A stretch of DNA of 10,035 bases from Sphingomonadales bacterium (GTDB lineage: Bacteria > Bacteroidota > Bacteroidia > UBA7662). Shown in pieces: positions 1 to 6,568 of the stretch; the stretch's first letter is position 1, and every line of letters starts with the position of its first letter. The stretch spans positions 1 to 10,035 of the forward strand of contig VHBD01000040.1 in the NCBI GenBank assembly GCA_016872125.1, in the 5' to 3' direction. The notes under the pieces are model-generated. The model saw only the letters and a program-made list of their open reading frames with translations. It had not been told where the DNA came from and made no database searches. Position numbers and translations under genes: made by a program.

Positions 1-46
1 CCAAAATAACGATGAGAGGACCATTATCCGTACTTTTGACCACTTT

Positions 47-1258
47 ATGTTCAATACAATCGAAGAGGCTATTCTGGCCATATCCTTAGGCCAAATCATT
101 ATCGTTGTGGATGACGAGGACCGCGAGAACGAAGGAGATTTTGTGGCCGCCGCGTCCAAGGTGAATGCGGAGATGATCAATTTCATGGCCACCCATGGTC
201 GCGGCTTGATTTGTGCTCCTCTTCCCGAAGAACGGTGCAAGGCCTTGGACCTCACGCCCATGGTGACTCGCAACACCACTTCCCACCAAACCCCATTCAC
301 CGTGTCCGTAGATTATCTGGGTGATGGTTGCTCCACAGGGATTTCTGCACCCGACCGTGCAAGAACCATACAGGCCTTGATGGACCCCAGGTCCAAACCA
401 GAAGATTTCGGTAGGCCAGGGCATATTTTTCCTTTGATGGCTCGCAAGGCAGGGGTCTTGCGCAGGGCAGGCCATACGGAAGCGGCGGTTGACTTTGCAC
501 GGTTGGCAGGGTTGGAACCTGGAGGTGTTATTTGCGAAATCATGAATCCTGACGGGAGCATGGCCAGGTTGCCCGACCTCCGTCGTATTGCTGACCAGCA
601 CGACCTTCCTTTGGTGAGCATTCAGGATTTAATCGCCTACAGGCTACGGACAGAAAGCCTAGTCCACCGCTTGGTGGAGGTCGATTTACCGACCCTGTGG
701 GGGGATTTCAAGTTGATAGCCTTTGGGCAAGAAGAGGGTACCCAAGAACATCTTGCCTTGGTCAAGGGATCTTGGGATATTCAGGAAGCTATTCCGGTGA
801 GGGTGCATTCGTCTTGCATGACCGGGGACATCTTTGGTTCATGCCGTTGCGATTGCGGGCCTCAACTCCACAAATCCATGGAGATCATCCAGCAAAGAGG
901 TCAAGGGGTGGTTCTTTACATGAACCAAGAAGGACGTGGTATCGGCTTAATTAACAAGCTCAAAGCCTACCAACTTCAAGAACAAGGAATGGATACGGTC
1001 GAGGCTAATTTGGCCCTGGGATTTGCCATGGATGAGCGTGATTACGGTATAGGGGCACAAATTTTGCGTAATTTGGGGGTGAACCGTATGGAGCTCATGA
1101 CCAACAATCCCACTAAACGGGCAGGGTTGGTCGGATACGGATTGGAAGTGGTCGCGTATCTGCCGATTCCGGTCGAACCCAATCCTCATAATCTTCGGTA
1201 CCTCACCACAAAACGGGACAAAATGGGCCATGACCTTCAATTACCTGGCAACCCGTGA
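47..1258 (+). CDS. ribBA: Bifunctional 3,4-dihydroxy-2-butanone-4-phosphate synthase / GTP cyclohydrolase II
   Basis: This cytosolic enzyme supplies both precursors of riboflavin: the RibB half converts ribulose 5-phosphate to dihydroxybutanone phosphate, and the RibA half opens GTP to the pyrimidine precursor. Residues 1-200 are the RibB domain, with the acidic metal and substrate loop DDEDRENEGD (22-31) and the AGHTEAAVDFARLAG motif (141-155). Residues about 205-400 are the RibA domain, with zinc ligands Cys257, Cys268 and Cys270 in the family spacing C-x10-C-x-C, the NQEGRGIGL loop (293-301) and the C-terminal YLTTKRDKMGH motif. At 403 residues it is full length for the fusion. I chose ATG at 47 because MFNTIEEAI matches the usual N-terminus, but the frame stays open to the left edge and no ribosome binding site is visible, so a slightly longer start is possible. 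The gene's stop codon overlaps the next start by 4 bases. Confidence 0.96.
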   Translation: MFNTIEEAILAISLGQIIIVVDDEDRENEGDFVAAASKVNAEMINFMATHGRGLICAPLPEERCKALDLTPMVTRNTTSHQTPFTVSVDYLGDGCSTGISAPDRARTIQALMDPRSKPEDFGRPGHIFPLMARKAGVLRRAGHTEAAVDFARLAGLEPGGVICEIMNPDGSMARLPDLRRIADQHDLPLVSIQDLIAYRLRTESLVHRLVEVDLPTLWGDFKLIAFGQEEGTQEHLALVKGSWDIQEAIPVRVHSSCMTGDIFGSCRCDCGPQLHKSMEIIQQRGQGVVLYMNQEGRGIGLINKLKAYQLQEQGMDTVEANLALGFAMDERDYGIGAQILRNLGVNRMELMTNNPTKRAGLVGYGLEVVAYLPIPVEPNPHNLRYLTTKRDKMGHDLQLPGNP

Positions 1259-2511
1259 AAACCAATTTTGAGCGCAGGGTTTTGCCCAACGGGCTCACCT
1301 TGCTTCTAAGACGCGATGACCAAACCCGAATGGGTTGCCTTAACCTGATGGTGCGTGTGGGTTCCAGGGACGAAAACCCTGACCAAACAGGCTTTGCTCA
1401 TTTGTTTGAGCACTTGATGTTCTCCGGATCGAAGCATGTTCCCTCCTACGATCAGGTGGCCCAGAGTATGGGGGCTGAGAATAACGCATTTACTTCTAAC
1501 GATTTAACTAATTATTACTTAACCTTTCCTGCACCTCAGTTGGAAGTCGCCTTATGGCTCGAAAGTGATCGAATGGGTTTTCCGCTTATTGACCAAAAGG
1601 CCCTGGACACCCAAAAACAAGTGGTGGTTGAGGAATTCAAAGAAAGGTATCTTAATCAGCCCTATGGAGATGCTTGGTTGGAATTAAGGGACTTGGCCTA
1701 TCAGGTTCACCCTTACCGCTGGGCCACCATCGGCAAGGAAATTTCACATATAGAACAGGCCACCCTGGAACAGGTGCAAGCCTTTCGTAGGCGTTTTTAT
1801 GCCCCGGATCAAATGATTTTAGGCATTAACGGCCCTTATGACCTGCCCCAAGTCGAAGAATGGGTAACGCGTTGGTTTGGCGAACTGGAGCCATCGGGGG
1901 ATATTCGTCCATCCTATGCCGCAGAACCGCAACCTACGGGCATTAGGCGTCGAGAGAAACACGGGGCATACCCTGCACCGGCCTTGTACATGGCTTTTCC
2001 TATGCCGGGCAGAGCATCGGAGGACTATCATTCCTGCGATTTAATTACCGATGTATTGTCACGTGGCCAATCCTCCAGGCTGTTCAGAGGATTGGTCATG
2101 GATAGGCCCATGTTTTCGGATCTCAATGCCTACGTAACCGGTGACATGGATCCTGGGCTTTTGGTCGTGAGCGGGCATTGTGCGCAGGGCGTTTCGATTG
2201 ATGATGCAGAAAATGCAGTTTGGGAAGAGTTGTACAAAATTGCTAATCATGGACCTAACCAAGATGAATTGAACAAAAGCCTTAATCAAATAGAAGCCTC
2301 CTTGGTGATGGGGAGGACCAACGGATTGAATGTCGCCATGAACCTCTGCTACTTTGAATTCCTTAGCCAGGCAGAAGATTTGGATCGTGAAATTGAAGCA
2401 TATCGCAAGGTTACCCCTGATCGTGTTCGGGCCCTGGCGGCTCAATTGCTCAAGCCCGAAAGGTCAGCGATCCTTCGCTATCTACCGAATGAACAAGATG
2501 ACTATGGCTAA
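1255..2511 (+). CDS. M16B family zinc metallopeptidase, catalytic subunit
   Basis: This is the zinc-bearing subunit of an M16B (insulinase / mitochondrial processing peptidase-like) peptidase; it probably cleaves oligopeptides or unfolded segments inside a clam-shaped chamber. The inverted zinc motif HLFEH lies at residues 49-53. The third metal ligand is expected about 75 residues later in VVVEEF, most likely Glu127. The C-terminal half has the SSRLFRGLVMDRPMFSDL segment of the family, but not the clear Arg/Tyr pair that the next gene has. Its 418 residues are normal for a single-subunit M16B chain. The start is GTG at 1255, overlapping the ribBA stop as GTGA, which indicates translational coupling. 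No signal peptide is visible, so I infer a cytoplasmic location. The next gene is the natural partner, and the two probably form a heterodimer. The substrate cannot be told from sequence. Confidence 0.92.
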   Translation: MKTNFERRVLPNGLTLLLRRDDQTRMGCLNLMVRVGSRDENPDQTGFAHLFEHLMFSGSKHVPSYDQVAQSMGAENNAFTSNDLTNYYLTFPAPQLEVALWLESDRMGFPLIDQKALDTQKQVVVEEFKERYLNQPYGDAWLELRDLAYQVHPYRWATIGKEISHIEQATLEQVQAFRRRFYAPDQMILGINGPYDLPQVEEWVTRWFGELEPSGDIRPSYAAEPQPTGIRRREKHGAYPAPALYMAFPMPGRASEDYHSCDLITDVLSRGQSSRLFRGLVMDRPMFSDLNAYVTGDMDPGLLVVSGHCAQGVSIDDAENAVWEELYKIANHGPNQDELNKSLNQIEASLVMGRTNGLNVAMNLCYFEFLSQAEDLDREIEAYRKVTPDRVRALAAQLLKPERSAILRYLPNEQDDYG

Positions 2512-3814
2512 CCCGACCATTCAGCGCAGTAGGCGGCCTATGCTCGAGGAAATGGCTCCATTAACTTGGGACTGGCCCCAACCGTGGAGTCATTCTGATT
2601 CCTACCCCAAAATCGTTGTTCTAAATCAGGGAAATGAACCATTGCTACGAATCGATATTCAATGGAATCATGGTTTTTGGTTTGAGCAAAACTTCTTGTC
2701 CACTCGTCTGATGACTCGAATGCTTAGCGAAGGAACCCTTCAACGGAGTGCCGCGGAGTGGACCTCGGAGGTGGATCGCTGGGGGGGCCAAATTCGCTTT
2801 GCATCGGAGGCGGAGCATACCTCGGCAACGCTGTTGGTTTTGGACCGTTTTCTGCCCCAAGTATGGCCCTTGTTTCTGGAGGCCATTTCGGAACCCGCTT
2901 TTCGTCTTGAAGAACTCCAATCGATTATTCGTTCCAAAATTCAGCATTGGCATATCGAATCCCAAAAATTGAGTTTCCTCGCGGGACGTCAATTACGCCA
3001 ATTGGTGTACCCTCCGTATCATCCTGAATCTCGTTTATCAAGTCCGGCCGATTACGAGGCGATTACTCGTGAGCATTTGTTGGAGGCTCATCGCCACTTA
3101 TTGTCCTCGAAAGGCATGTCGGTTTCGGTTTGCGGCCCTCAAGCCACCCAGGTTGTTTCTGGCCTGATCGGCGATCTACAGCGTACCTTCTCAGTGGCTG
3201 CGGTGGATTCAATGTCAGGGACTCGTCTTGACCTGAAGGAGATTCCACACCCCTCACCGTCGGTGGTTTTTGTGCCCAAGGCAGATGCTCTGCAGGTTTC
3301 CTTGAGAGCCGCTTTGGTTTGGCCACCCAAGACGGACCCCCTTTATCACGGGCTCAAAATCCTGGTCACGGTGCTCGGGGGATATTTTGGATCCAGGCTA
3401 ATGCAAAATTTGCGGGAAGATTTGGGTTTGACCTACGGGGTTGGGGCAAGGCTTCGATCCTATCGAAATCATTCGCTTATGACCATTCAATCGGAGCTAT
3501 CGGCCGGGTCAGAAGGCCTTGCCTTGGAGCAAATTCGTTTTGAAATGGATAGGCTTGGTCGAGAATTATTAAGCGTACAGGAATGGGGAAGGGTACGATC
3601 CTATTTGAAAGGTCAACTCATGGCGGGTCTGGACGGGTCTTTGGCCTTGATCGATCGATACTGGGATCTGGAATCGTATAATCTCGGCGAGGATTATTTA
3701 CATGAATATTTGAGGGCCTTGAACGAAATCAGTCCCGCAAAGCTTATGGAGCTCGCTTCCCAGTTCCTACAACCTGATAAGTTGGTTGTGGCCACTGCGG
3801 GCCCTTCTGCTTAG
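2504..3814 (+). CDS. M16B family peptidase-like partner subunit lacking the zinc motif
   Basis: This is a second M16 chain of about 436 residues. The position equivalent to HxxEH reads MTRML, so the zinc ligands are missing and this chain cannot be the metal-bearing subunit. It keeps the substrate-binding Arg/Tyr pair in LREDLGLTYGVGARL (Arg304 and Tyr311 from the chosen start). In the family, such chains pair with an HxxEH subunit so that the active site is completed between the two. The preceding gene supplies exactly that half. The start is uncertain: ATG codons at 2489, 2498 and 2504 all lie in frame just before the stop of the previous gene, and another lies at 2540. I chose 2504 (8-base overlap); none has a good ribosome binding site. 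The open frame runs back to 2354, but its extra N-terminus is out-of-frame reading of the upstream gene. Confidence 0.88.
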   Translation: MANPTIQRSRRPMLEEMAPLTWDWPQPWSHSDSYPKIVVLNQGNEPLLRIDIQWNHGFWFEQNFLSTRLMTRMLSEGTLQRSAAEWTSEVDRWGGQIRFASEAEHTSATLLVLDRFLPQVWPLFLEAISEPAFRLEELQSIIRSKIQHWHIESQKLSFLAGRQLRQLVYPPYHPESRLSSPADYEAITREHLLEAHRHLLSSKGMSVSVCGPQATQVVSGLIGDLQRTFSVAAVDSMSGTRLDLKEIPHPSPSVVFVPKADALQVSLRAALVWPPKTDPLYHGLKILVTVLGGYFGSRLMQNLREDLGLTYGVGARLRSYRNHSLMTIQSELSAGSEGLALEQIRFEMDRLGRELLSVQEWGRVRSYLKGQLMAGLDGSLALIDRYWDLESYNLGEDYLHEYLRALNEISPAKLMELASQFLQPDKLVVATAGPSA

Positions 3815-3818
3815 GGCC
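3800..3818 (+). terminator. GC-rich hairpin across the stop codon of the second M16 gene
   Basis: GGCCCT at 3800-3805 is an exact inverted repeat of AGGGCC at 3813-3818, with a 7-base loop, and the stop codon TAG (3812-3814) lies partly in the right arm. An overlapping 8-base palindrome GGCCGGCC follows at 3815-3822. There is no run of T directly after it, so it is a weak candidate for an attenuator or mRNA-stabilising hairpin before scpA rather than a proper terminator. Confidence 0.2.
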
Positions 3819-3843
3819 GGCCTTATCTTTCGATTCCAATACT

Positions 3844-4581
3844 ATGCAGGAGACCTACCAAATCAAATTACAACGCTTCGAAGGGCCTTTCGATTTGTTG
3901 CTTTTCTTTATCGAAAGGGATGAATTGGATATTCAAGACATCCCCATTGGAAAAATCACCAGCGATTTCTTGCAGTATATGCAGGAAATGGCAGAGCTTA
4001 ACATTGAATTAGCCGCAGAATTTATTTTGGTGGCGGCCACCCTTATTCGAATCAAGGCGAGAATGTTATTGCCTCGACCCGAATTGGACGAGGCTGGTGT
4101 GGAAATAGATCCCAGGGCTGACTTGGCCGCCAGGCTCTTGGAATACAAGCGATACAAAGCCGTTACCGAAGAAATGAAGTTCATGGAGGATCATCGGCAA
4201 TCGTTGATGCCTCGCGGGAACAAAGCCGAAGAATTGAAACAGGTTGAGGCAGGCTTGGGAATTGAACAAGATTTGTTGCATGTTGATCTGTACAAGCTGC
4301 TCAAGTATTTTCATCAAGCAGTCGCTCGTGGCGCGTCTCGAGTCAAGGTCACCCACAAGGTCACCCCTTACCCGTATTCCATTGCCGCTCAACGGAATTA
4401 TCTGGCGAATCGGCTTAACAACAAGGAATTCACTTCCTTTTTGGATTTATTTGAAGATTTTACGGACAAAATGCAAGCCATTTTTACCTTCTTGGCCATG
4501 TTGGAAATGATGCAAGTGGGTCGTTTGGAAATCCGTCTGGAGGAGGGCTTCAATGATTTTGCTTTGAAGCTAAGCGCATAG
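3844..4581 (+). CDS. scpA: Segregation and condensation protein A (kleisin subunit of SMC complex)
   Basis: ScpA is the kleisin that bridges the two heads of the SMC dimer and, with ScpB, forms the bacterial condensin that organises and segregates the chromosome. The N-terminal domain opens with the diagnostic RFEGPFDLLL (residues 11-20). It continues through a helical segment AAEFILVAATLIRIKARMLL (57-76), the part that contacts the SMC coiled-coil neck. A charged middle region of about 110-195 is expected to bind ScpB, and a C-terminal winged-helix segment (about 205-240, FLAMLEMMQVGRLEIR) contacts the SMC head. At 245 residues it has the usual length. It starts with ATG 29 bases after the M16 partner gene. 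No scpB or smc is in this window. The link to the neighbours looks like co-transcription rather than a shared pathway. Confidence 0.94.
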   Translation: MQETYQIKLQRFEGPFDLLLFFIERDELDIQDIPIGKITSDFLQYMQEMAELNIELAAEFILVAATLIRIKARMLLPRPELDEAGVEIDPRADLAARLLEYKRYKAVTEEMKFMEDHRQSLMPRGNKAEELKQVEAGLGIEQDLLHVDLYKLLKYFHQAVARGASRVKVTHKVTPYPYSIAAQRNYLANRLNNKEFTSFLDLFEDFTDKMQAIFTFLAMLEMMQVGRLEIRLEEGFNDFALKLSA

Positions 4582-4647
4582 GCTTCCGTTGAGTAAGTAG
4601 CCATAGCGCATTCCAAAATTGCAAATGAACACCAAAAGTTCTCGGAA

Positions 4648-5568
4648 ATGAACCCCAATTTCTTTTCTAGCTATTTTCTGCCGGCAACCTTGGTGTTGAT
4701 CATGTGGGGGATGGGCTTGTCTTTGAGTTGGAAGCATTTTCGCAATGTCATCCGTTTTCCAAAGGCGGTCGTTTTGGGCCTATTTGCGCAAATGGTGGTG
4801 CTGCCTGTCCTTGCCTGGGTTTTGGCCCTGGCTTTTAAGTTGCCTCCCGCCTACGCTGTAGGTTTGATGATCGTTGCCTCTTGCCCTGGGGGAGCTTCGG
4901 CAGGGCTGATTAGTCATTTGTTAAAGGCAAATGTGGCCTTGTCCATGACGCTGACCACGATCAACAGCATCATTTGTATCGTGACGATTCCCTGGCTTGT
5001 GGATTGGTCCCTTGCTTTTTTCATGGGTCAGCGTACGGTCATTTCTTTGCCTTTCTGGCATACTGTTCAAGACATTGCCTTGCTTACCCTCTTGCCTGCT
5101 GCCGTGGGATTATGGATTCGAAGTCGTTACCCGGCCTTTGCGGACATGGCGGATAAACCCCTTCGTTACCTGATGCCAATGATGTTGTTGGTGGCTTTTG
5201 CGGGTGTGGCGGGCGCAGAGCACTCCGGCACAGATCAGGTTTTGGGCTTTGTGGGTGATTTGCTTCCGCCCACTTTGCTGCTCAACGGTGGTGGGATGCT
5301 CTTCGGACTCCTCCTAGCGTTCTTGTTCAAGCTGGGCCCACGCTCTAGAATCACTATTCCCCTGGAGGTTGGCCTGCAGAACGTTTCGCTGGCCATTTTT
5401 GTAAGCCAGGTAATGTTGAGCAACAACCAAATGGCCTTGGTCGCGGTGGTCTACTCCTCCTTCAGTTTTGGGACGGCCGTTTTGTTTGGCTATTCGCTTA
5501 GGGAGCTTACTCGCCTGGTTCGTGGGCAATTGCATCGACTACGGCTGGGCCGTAAGATCAAACCCTAA
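4648..5568 (+). CDS. Bile acid:sodium symporter (BASS) family transporter
   Basis: This is an inner-membrane transporter of the BASS/SBF family, whose members move organic anions or small acids, usually with sodium. The 306-residue protein is hydrophobic almost throughout, with roughly nine to ten predicted membrane segments (for example about 10-27, 38-62, 67-80, 98-116, 139-157, 173-190, 207-228, 243-258 and 262-283) and a basic C-terminal tail. Family signatures are SCPGG (78-82) at the first crossover and EVGLQN (240-245) at the second. In characterised relatives the first motif continues with Ser-Asn as a sodium ligand pair; here those positions read Ala85-Gly86, while Glu240 and Gln244 remain, so coupling may differ. 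The substrate is unknown; bile acid transport should not be assumed. The ATG at 4648 has no clear ribosome binding site. The next gene starts directly after the stop codon. Confidence 0.88.
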   Translation: MNPNFFSSYFLPATLVLIMWGMGLSLSWKHFRNVIRFPKAVVLGLFAQMVVLPVLAWVLALAFKLPPAYAVGLMIVASCPGGASAGLISHLLKANVALSMTLTTINSIICIVTIPWLVDWSLAFFMGQRTVISLPFWHTVQDIALLTLLPAAVGLWIRSRYPAFADMADKPLRYLMPMMLLVAFAGVAGAEHSGTDQVLGFVGDLLPPTLLLNGGGMLFGLLLAFLFKLGPRSRITIPLEVGLQNVSLAIFVSQVMLSNNQMALVAVVYSSFSFGTAVLFGYSLRELTRLVRGQLHRLRLGRKIKP

Positions 5569-6351
5569 GTGATTTTTACCAAGCTCCCCCAATCCATAGC
5601 ACCCCAATCTAAAACCGTGGATCGCAGTTCCCCTGAATTGGTTTTGCTTCCTACCCTGCTGGATGCCGAATCCGGTGCAGAGCAGGTGAGCGCGGCATTG
5701 CAGGCGAGAATGTTACGTCTTCATCATTTGGTGGTTGAATCCGAAAGGGAGGCCAGAAGGATGATACGTCGCATACTCCCCAAGGTGGATATCAATCAAT
5801 ACAAACTGTACCTTTTGAATGAACATAGTAACGCGTCCGAATTCGTGCATTTGTTGGCGCCCATGGAGCAAGGATATGACCTTGGATTGATGTCCGATGC
5901 CGGTTGTCCGGCTTTGGCAGATCCCGGTTCGGCTTTGGTGATGGAAGTGCATCGTCGAGGATGGAAAGTGGTCCCTTTCAGTGGGCCATCCAGCATCATG
6001 TTGGCTTGGATGAGCAGTGGATTGAACGGGCAGCATATGGAATTTCATGGCTATTTGCCCGTGAAGAGCCCTGCGTTGGAATCCAAAATTCGGGACTTGG
6101 AAGCTCAATCCTATCGAACCCACCAAACTCAAATTTGGATCGAGACCCCCTATCGCAACCAGTCCCTCCTCCATACCCTCCTTAGGTTGCTTCATCCATC
6201 AACGTTAATGTGCATTGCCTGCAGACTGAACGGGGGGGCCGAAGAATGGATCAAAACATGCTCGGTTCAAGAATGGAAAAGGATGTTGGGATCCAACCTC
6301 ATTCCCGATTTGCACAAAAAACCTTGCGTTTTTCTTCTGCAATGCCCATGA
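5569..6351 (+). CDS. SAM-dependent methyltransferase, RsmI-like (tetrapyrrole methylase fold)
   Basis: This protein belongs to the tetrapyrrole (corrin/porphyrin) methylase fold and is closest to RsmI, the enzyme that 2'-O-methylates C1402 of 16S rRNA. It keeps the SAM-side motif SDAGCPALADPG (109-120), GPSSIMLAWMSSGLNGQ (139-155) followed by FHGYLPV, and IETPYRN (191-197). The first strand reads LLPTLLDAESGAEQV in place of the TPIGNLxD motif of true RsmI. This resembles the separate short RsmI paralogue found in Bacteroidota, so target and function are uncertain and I give no symbol. The open frame begins with GTG at 5569, flush with the previous stop (260 residues). A GTG at 5617 would give an N-terminus closer to the family length, and the first in-frame ATG (residue 48) is too late. 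The gene is the last large member of the plus-strand cluster. Confidence 0.85.
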   Translation: MIFTKLPQSIAPQSKTVDRSSPELVLLPTLLDAESGAEQVSAALQARMLRLHHLVVESEREARRMIRRILPKVDINQYKLYLLNEHSNASEFVHLLAPMEQGYDLGLMSDAGCPALADPGSALVMEVHRRGWKVVPFSGPSSIMLAWMSSGLNGQHMEFHGYLPVKSPALESKIRDLEAQSYRTHQTQIWIETPYRNQSLLHTLLRLLHPSTLMCIACRLNGGAEEWIKTCSVQEWKRMLGSNLIPDLHKKPCVFLLQCP

Positions 6352-6419
6352 AATGCAAGGATTTTGAACGAACTTCGCTTAAGTTAAATTCAGAATCTTA
6401 ATTTCTTTAATTTGAATCT

Positions 6420-6503
6420 ATGATTGGTTGGATATTATTTGCTGTTTTGGCCTTGGGCGGCTTTGTCTTTGTCCTCACTAAATACACCAAAGAACCTCAT
6501 TAG
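6420..6503 (+). CDS. Possible 27-residue single-pass membrane peptide
   Basis: This short open frame runs from ATG to TAG and encodes 27 residues: one hydrophobic helix (about 3-19, WILFAVLALGGFVFVL) followed by a positive tail TKYTKEPH, the layout of a small single-pass inner-membrane protein with its tail probably in the cytoplasm. I do not recognise a family. It lies 68 bases after the methyltransferase stop, in an AT-rich leader containing TAATTTG at 6408-6414, a partial match to the Bacteroidota -7 element (TAnnTTTG) that is rather close to the start. It may be real, since known small membrane subunits look like this, or it may be chance; with only 27 codons, sequence alone cannot settle it. 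Confidence 0.4.
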   Translation: MIGWILFAVLALGGFVFVLTKYTKEPH

Positions 6504-6513
6504 TTTTCTTTGC

Positions 6514-6528
6514 GAAGCCACGAGCTTC
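6514..6528. terminator. Small hairpin in convergent intergenic gap
   Basis: GAAGC (6514-6518) pairs with GCTTC (6524-6528) across a 5-base loop, just after the stop of the 27-residue ORF and about 40 bases beyond the end of the minus-strand sua5 gene. On the minus strand it is followed by an A-rich stretch rather than T; on the plus strand no T run follows. It could act as a weak two-way terminator, judged mainly from its position between convergent genes. Confidence 0.25.
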
Positions 6529-6537
6529 AATTGTAGC

Positions 6538-6553
6538 CCTCCATAATAGGAGG
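6538..6553. terminator. GC-rich hairpin downstream of sua5 (convergent gap)
   Basis: CCTCC (6538-6542) and GGAGG (6549-6553) form a 5-pair GC-rich stem with an ATAATA loop, 16 bases beyond the sua5 stop on the minus strand. A longer-range pairing of AGCCC (6535-6539) with GGGCT (6565-6569) competes with or encloses it. There is no clear T tract on either side, so its role as a terminator is inferred from location between convergent genes. Confidence 0.3.
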
Positions 6554-6568
6554 ATTGGGTTTAGGGGC

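Noticed and set aside
86..601. 171-codon open frame on the minus strand inside ribBA
   Set aside because: It is fully antisense to a well-conserved gene, its product has no recognisable family features, and its length is expected as a shadow of biased codon use.
2354..2488. Longer N-terminus for the second M16 subunit starting at 2354
   Set aside because: It would overlap the preceding gene by more than 150 bases, and the extra residues do not resemble any M16 N-terminus; starts at 2489-2504 fit better.
3815..3822. Perfect 8-base palindrome GGCCGGCC
   Set aside because: It is a single short GC palindrome after a stop codon, with no second copy nearby; chance or part of the local hairpin explains it.
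5713..6195. 160-codon open frame on the minus strand inside the RsmI-like gene
   Set aside because: It lies antisense to clear methyltransferase motifs, and its translation shows no domain or sensible hydrophobic pattern.
6371..6385. AACTT-CGCTT-AAGTT stem-loop after the methyltransferase gene
   Set aside because: It is a 5-pair AT-rich stem with no T tract, too weak to call a terminator.
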